A DNA stretch of 41,639 nt from NCBI GenBank assembly GCA_945864145.1, contig CAMBAN010000011.1:1-41639 (forward strand), in the 5' to 3' direction. The DNA is from an uncultured Lachnospiraceae bacterium (lineage in GTDB: Bacteria; Bacillota; Clostridia; Lachnospirales; Lachnospiraceae). Below the pieces are notes generated by a model. That model was not told the DNA's origin. It was given only the letters and a program-made list of their open reading frames with translations, and made no database searches. How positions within the stretch are numbered: position 1 is the first letter of the stretch; every line of letters starts with the position of its first letter. Positions 38,760 through 41,639 of the stretch are shown piece after piece. Both the position numbers and the translations under genes were made by a program.

Positions 38760-40256
38760 ATGTTAAAAACGAGAAATTACAAATTTTGGTTCTGTACAGG
38801 TTCACAGGATTTATATGGAGATGAGTGTCTTGCACATGTAGCAGCACATTCCAAGGAAATTGTGGAGACCTTAAACAAGTCTGGTGTGCTTCCTTATGAA
38901 GTTGTTTGGAAGCCAACTTTAATTACAAATGAATTAATTCGTAAAACCTTTAATGAGGCAAATAATGATCCGGAATGTGCAGGTGTTATTACCTGGATGC
39001 ATACGTTTTCGCCTGCAAAGTCATGGATTTTAGGATTACAGGAATATCGTAAACCGCTTTTACATTTACATACCCAGTATAATGAGGAAATCCCTTATGC
39101 AACAATGGATATGGATTTTATGAACGAAAATCAGGCTGCTCATGGTGACAGAGAGTATGCACATATCCTGACACGTATGGGTATTGAAAGAAAAGTAGTG
39201 GTAGGCTTTTGGAAGGATGCAAAGGTGCAGGAAAAAATTGCAGGCTGGATGCGTACTGCGGTAGGTATCGTGGAAAGCAGTCATATCCGCGTGATGAGAA
39301 TTGCCGACAATATGAGAAATGTTGCGGTAACAGAGGGCGATAAGGTAGAAGCACAGTTAAAGTTTGGCTGGGAAATCGATGCTTATCCGGTAAATGAAAT
39401 TGCAGAGGCAGTTGCGGCAGTATCAGCAGCAGATACCAATGCGTTAGTAGAAGAATATTACAGCAAATATGATATTGCATTAGAAGGCAGAGATCCGGAA
39501 GAATTTAAAAAGCATGTAGCAGTACAGGCGCAGATTGAGCTTGGTTTTGAAAGATTTTTAGAGGAAAAAAATTATCAGGCAATTGTTACCCACTTTGGTG
39601 ATTTAGGCGCTTTACAGCAGCTTCCTGGTCTTGCAATTCAAAGATTAATGGAAAAGGGCTATGGCTTTGGTGCAGAAGGTGACTGGAAGGTTGCTGCGAT
39701 GGTTCGATTAATGAAGATTATGACAGCCGGTATGAAGGATGCAAAGGGTACTTCCATGATGGAGGATTATACCTATAATCTTGTAAAGGGAAAAGAAGGT
39801 ATTATCCAGTCCCACATGCTTGAGGTTTGTCCAAGTATTGCCGGCGTAAAACCAATGATTAAGTGTCAACCACTTTCCATGGGTAACAGAGAGGATCCGG
39901 CAAGACTCGTCTTTACCTCAAAGGAAGGAAAGGGTATTGCAACCTCTTTAGTAGACCTTGGAAATCGTTTCCGTCTGATTATCCAGGATGTAGACTGCAA
40001 GCTTCCTGAGCATGATTTCCCGAAGCTTCCTACTGCGATTAATTTCTGGACACCACAGCCTGATTTCTATACAGGAACAGAGGCGTGGTTACTTGCAGGA
40101 GGTGCACATCATACAGCCTTCTCTTACGATTTGACTGCAGAACAGATGGGAGACTGGGCAGCAGCTATGGGTATCGAGGCTGTTTATATTGATAAGAATA
40201 CGAACATCAGAGACTTTAAGCGTGATTTAATGTTAGGAAATGCTTTTTACCGTTAA
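38760..40256 (+). CDS. araA: L-arabinose isomerase
   Basis: This 498-residue enzyme converts L-arabinose to L-ribulose, the first step of arabinose use. The sequence is typical from end to end: 'KFWFCTGSQDLYGDECL' at 8-24, 'WMHTFSPAKSWI' near 81, Glu306 in 'GAEGDWK' and a second Glu near 335 in 'MMEDYTYNL' as Mn2+ ligands, a His in 'QSHMLEVCPSIAG', and a C-terminal His in 'GGAHHTAFSYDL'. It follows araR and precedes a GH43 arabinanase-like lipoprotein. The ribosome-binding site is weak (GAAAGGTTAGGGG). Confidence 0.97.
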   Translation: MLKTRNYKFWFCTGSQDLYGDECLAHVAAHSKEIVETLNKSGVLPYEVVWKPTLITNELIRKTFNEANNDPECAGVITWMHTFSPAKSWILGLQEYRKPLLHLHTQYNEEIPYATMDMDFMNENQAAHGDREYAHILTRMGIERKVVVGFWKDAKVQEKIAGWMRTAVGIVESSHIRVMRIADNMRNVAVTEGDKVEAQLKFGWEIDAYPVNEIAEAVAAVSAADTNALVEEYYSKYDIALEGRDPEEFKKHVAVQAQIELGFERFLEEKNYQAIVTHFGDLGALQQLPGLAIQRLMEKGYGFGAEGDWKVAAMVRLMKIMTAGMKDAKGTSMMEDYTYNLVKGKEGIIQSHMLEVCPSIAGVKPMIKCQPLSMGNREDPARLVFTSKEGKGIATSLVDLGNRFRLIIQDVDCKLPEHDFPKLPTAINFWTPQPDFYTGTEAWLLAGGAHHTAFSYDLTAEQMGDWAAAMGIEAVYIDKNTNIRDFKRDLMLGNAFYR

Positions 40257-40306
40257 ATTAAGAATAGACTAAAATATTTTACAAAAATATAAATTAAATA
40301 TTGTAA

Positions 40307-40392
40307 TACCTTCAGTTATCTGCTATGATTTATTTCATCAAACAAAGATTTTCGGGGCTTGTTGTTTGAAAGATAATTGGAGGTATTTTTTT
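40307..40392 (+). terminator. terminator-like stem that contains the GH43 ribosome-binding site
   Basis: TACCTTCAGTTATCT (40307-40321) pairs over 15 positions, with two G-U pairs, with AGATAATTGGAGGTA (40371-40385). An inner stem of TTTCA-CAAACAA (40333-40345) with TTGTTTGAAA lies within. The 3' arm is followed by T7 (40386-40392) and then directly by the ATG of the GH43 gene. The GGAGG of that gene is inside the 3' arm, so the stem can both end araA transcripts and hide the start site. Confidence 0.75.
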
Positions 40393-41639
40393 ATGAAACA
40401 TTTTCACAAACTTGTTTCATTTGCTTTGATTGCTGGCATGACTGGCAGTCTGATTGCTTGCGGACAAAGTCCTGAAGATTACGATTTTACGGTAAGCTAT
40501 GATGGTATAGCTACCGGAGATGTTTCCTCCTCAGGCATTGCGGTACATGACCCGTCAATTTTAGAGGCAGATGGAACGTATTACATTTATGGTTCACATA
40601 TGACCTGTGCCAAGAGCACGGATTTGTTGCATTGGGAAAGAGTAGCAGATGGTTACAATAAGACAAATCCGGTGTATGGTCAGATTTTTGAAGTAGCAGA
40701 CGAATCTTTTGCTTATTCGGGCAGTAAAAACAGTCTGATTACAACAGATGACAGAACAACACATGTGTGGGCACCGGATGTAATTTATAACGAAACAATG
40801 GGGCTTTACTGTATGTATTACTGCACGACCTCGACCTGGAATGCATCCAATCTGTGTTTTGGTACTTCTGAAACACCGGAGGGACCTTTTACCTGGCAGG
40901 GAGCACTGATCTATTCCGGCTTTAACAACACAGAAACCTTAGAGGCTACAGATGTATTGGATTATGTGGATTTGGAGTATGCAAAGGCAAATTATATCAA
41001 GGCTGGTGCGTATAACTACAATGATTATCCAAATGCGATAGACCCTACTGTTTTTTATGATGCGGATGGCAGACTTTGGATGGTGTATGGTTCCTGGAGT
41101 GGTGGTATTTTCCTGCTGGAGCTTGACCCCAAGACAGGCTATGTTATTCATCCTGAAGCAGATGAGGAAAATAATGTGGACCCGTATTATGGCAAAAAAC
41201 TGTTAGGCGGTGGGCATATTTCCATCGAAGGACCTTATATCATGTATGATGCGGATACAGACTATTATTATCTGTTTGTGTCTTATGGTGTGTTGACCAG
41301 TAACGGTGGTTATCAGATGAGAGTTTTTCGTTCGAAAACAGTGGACGGTACCTATGTGGATATGAATGGAGCATACCCGCAAAAAAGTGCTATGCATGAA
41401 AATTTTGGACTGAAATTATCCGGAAATTACAAGCTTCCAAGCTTGGAAAAGGCATATATGGCGACCGGGCATAATTCTGCTTTTGTAGATAAAGATGGTA
41501 AAAAATATGTTGTTTATCATACTCGTTTCAATGATGGTGGAGAAGACCATTCTCCAAGAGTTCATCAAATGCTGATGAATGAAGATGGCTGGCCTTGTGA
41601 ACTGCCATATCAGACACAAGGGGAGACTGTTAGTGAAAA
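40393..41639 (+). CDS. GH43 family lipoprotein, probable arabinanase, cut by window end
   Basis: At least 415 residues are visible; the gene runs past the window. A lipoprotein signal peptide ends in LIAC (Cys at about 20). The rest is a five-bladed-propeller glycosidase of family GH43: 'AVHDPSILEADGTYYIYGSHMTCAKSTDLLHWE' with the catalytic base Asp near residue 55, 'HVWAPDVIYNETMGLYCMYYC', 'NAIDPTVFYDADGRLWMVYGSW' with the pKa-setting Asp, and 'SIEGPYIMYDADTDYYYLFVSYG' with the likely acid Glu. It resembles extracellular endo-arabinanases that release arabinose oligomers. GGAGG lies in a terminator-like stem, so expression may be controlled at the RNA level. Position after araA supports arabinan use. 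Confidence 0.88.
   Translation, partial: MKHFHKLVSFALIAGMTGSLIACGQSPEDYDFTVSYDGIATGDVSSSGIAVHDPSILEADGTYYIYGSHMTCAKSTDLLHWERVADGYNKTNPVYGQIFEVADESFAYSGSKNSLITTDDRTTHVWAPDVIYNETMGLYCMYYCTTSTWNASNLCFGTSETPEGPFTWQGALIYSGFNNTETLEATDVLDYVDLEYAKANYIKAGAYNYNDYPNAIDPTVFYDADGRLWMVYGSWSGGIFLLELDPKTGYVIHPEADEENNVDPYYGKKLLGGGHISIEGPYIMYDADTDYYYLFVSYGVLTSNGGYQMRVFRSKTVDGTYVDMNGAYPQKSAMHENFGLKLSGNYKLPSLEKAYMATGHNSAFVDKDGKKYVVYHTRFNDGGEDHSPRVHQMLMNEDGWPCELPYQTQGETVSE

Overview
The window is a low-GC stretch of a Gram-positive chromosome, most likely from the class Clostridia and probably the family Lachnospiraceae. The evidence is AT-rich codon use, strong AGGAGG ribosome-binding sites, frequent TTG/GTG starts, a glmS ribozyme, a yybP-ykoY-type leader, and lone sigma/anti-sigma pairs. 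The genus cannot be fixed by eye. No rRNA, tRNA, intact insertion sequence, integrase or CRISPR array was seen.

Layout. 1-870: three overlapping or tightly packed small genes, the last DUF4160-like. 1166-2780: a GNAT+Nudix fusion and an ITPase-like protein. 2796-4816: an arginine-rich leader peptide and attenuator in front of argS. 4901-7290: a secreted serpin, a sigma factor and a membrane anti-sigma-like protein. 7293-8135: remains of a MerR regulator and of a tocopherol-cyclase-like gene. 8407-11129: a second arginine-rich leader peptide and attenuator controlling a GNAT, a divergent carbamoyltransferase and an MccF/LD-carboxypeptidase-like S66 peptidase. 11257-12742: an XRE membrane regulator and a methyltransferase. 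12761-19614: a Mn2+ riboswitch followed by an ion-transport operon (P-type ATPase, secreted protein, Na/Pi transporter, DUF368, K+/H+ antiporter). 19672-20812: two small genes (CD3324-like and DUF1062), each behind an 8-codon leader ORF with erm-like translational-attenuator folding. 20827-22632: a TetR-DUF998 operon on the minus strand with a TetR operator inside a consensus promoter and a repeat-filled leader of about 460 nt. 22713-27137: a lantibiotic-immunity-type ABC transporter divergent from its two-component system. 27163-29593: MATE pump, nitroreductase and DNA glycosylase. 29609-32770: a MocR regulator divergent from an aminotransferase, then a Nudix hydrolase. 32775-34613: L-lactate dehydrogenase and a convergent PocR-type sensor. 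34750-36934: glmS with its ribozyme. 37340-41639: a possible structured RNA, AraR, araA and a GH43 lipoprotein cut by the window end, together an arabinose/arabinan locus.

The main theme is RNA-level control: two arginine-codon transcription attenuators, two look-alike translational attenuators, a Mn2+ riboswitch, a glmS ribozyme and a terminator-like stem over the GH43 start. The most promising candidates for something undescribed are (a) the paired 8-codon leaders at 19672 and 20180, which share the motif GGCTATTGCAA directly after their stop codons, and (b) the arginine-attenuated genes at 2.8-4.8 kb and 8.4-11.1 kb. The second group could form a response to loss of charged tRNA-Arg, including attack on arginyl-tRNA synthetase. 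That functional link is inference.
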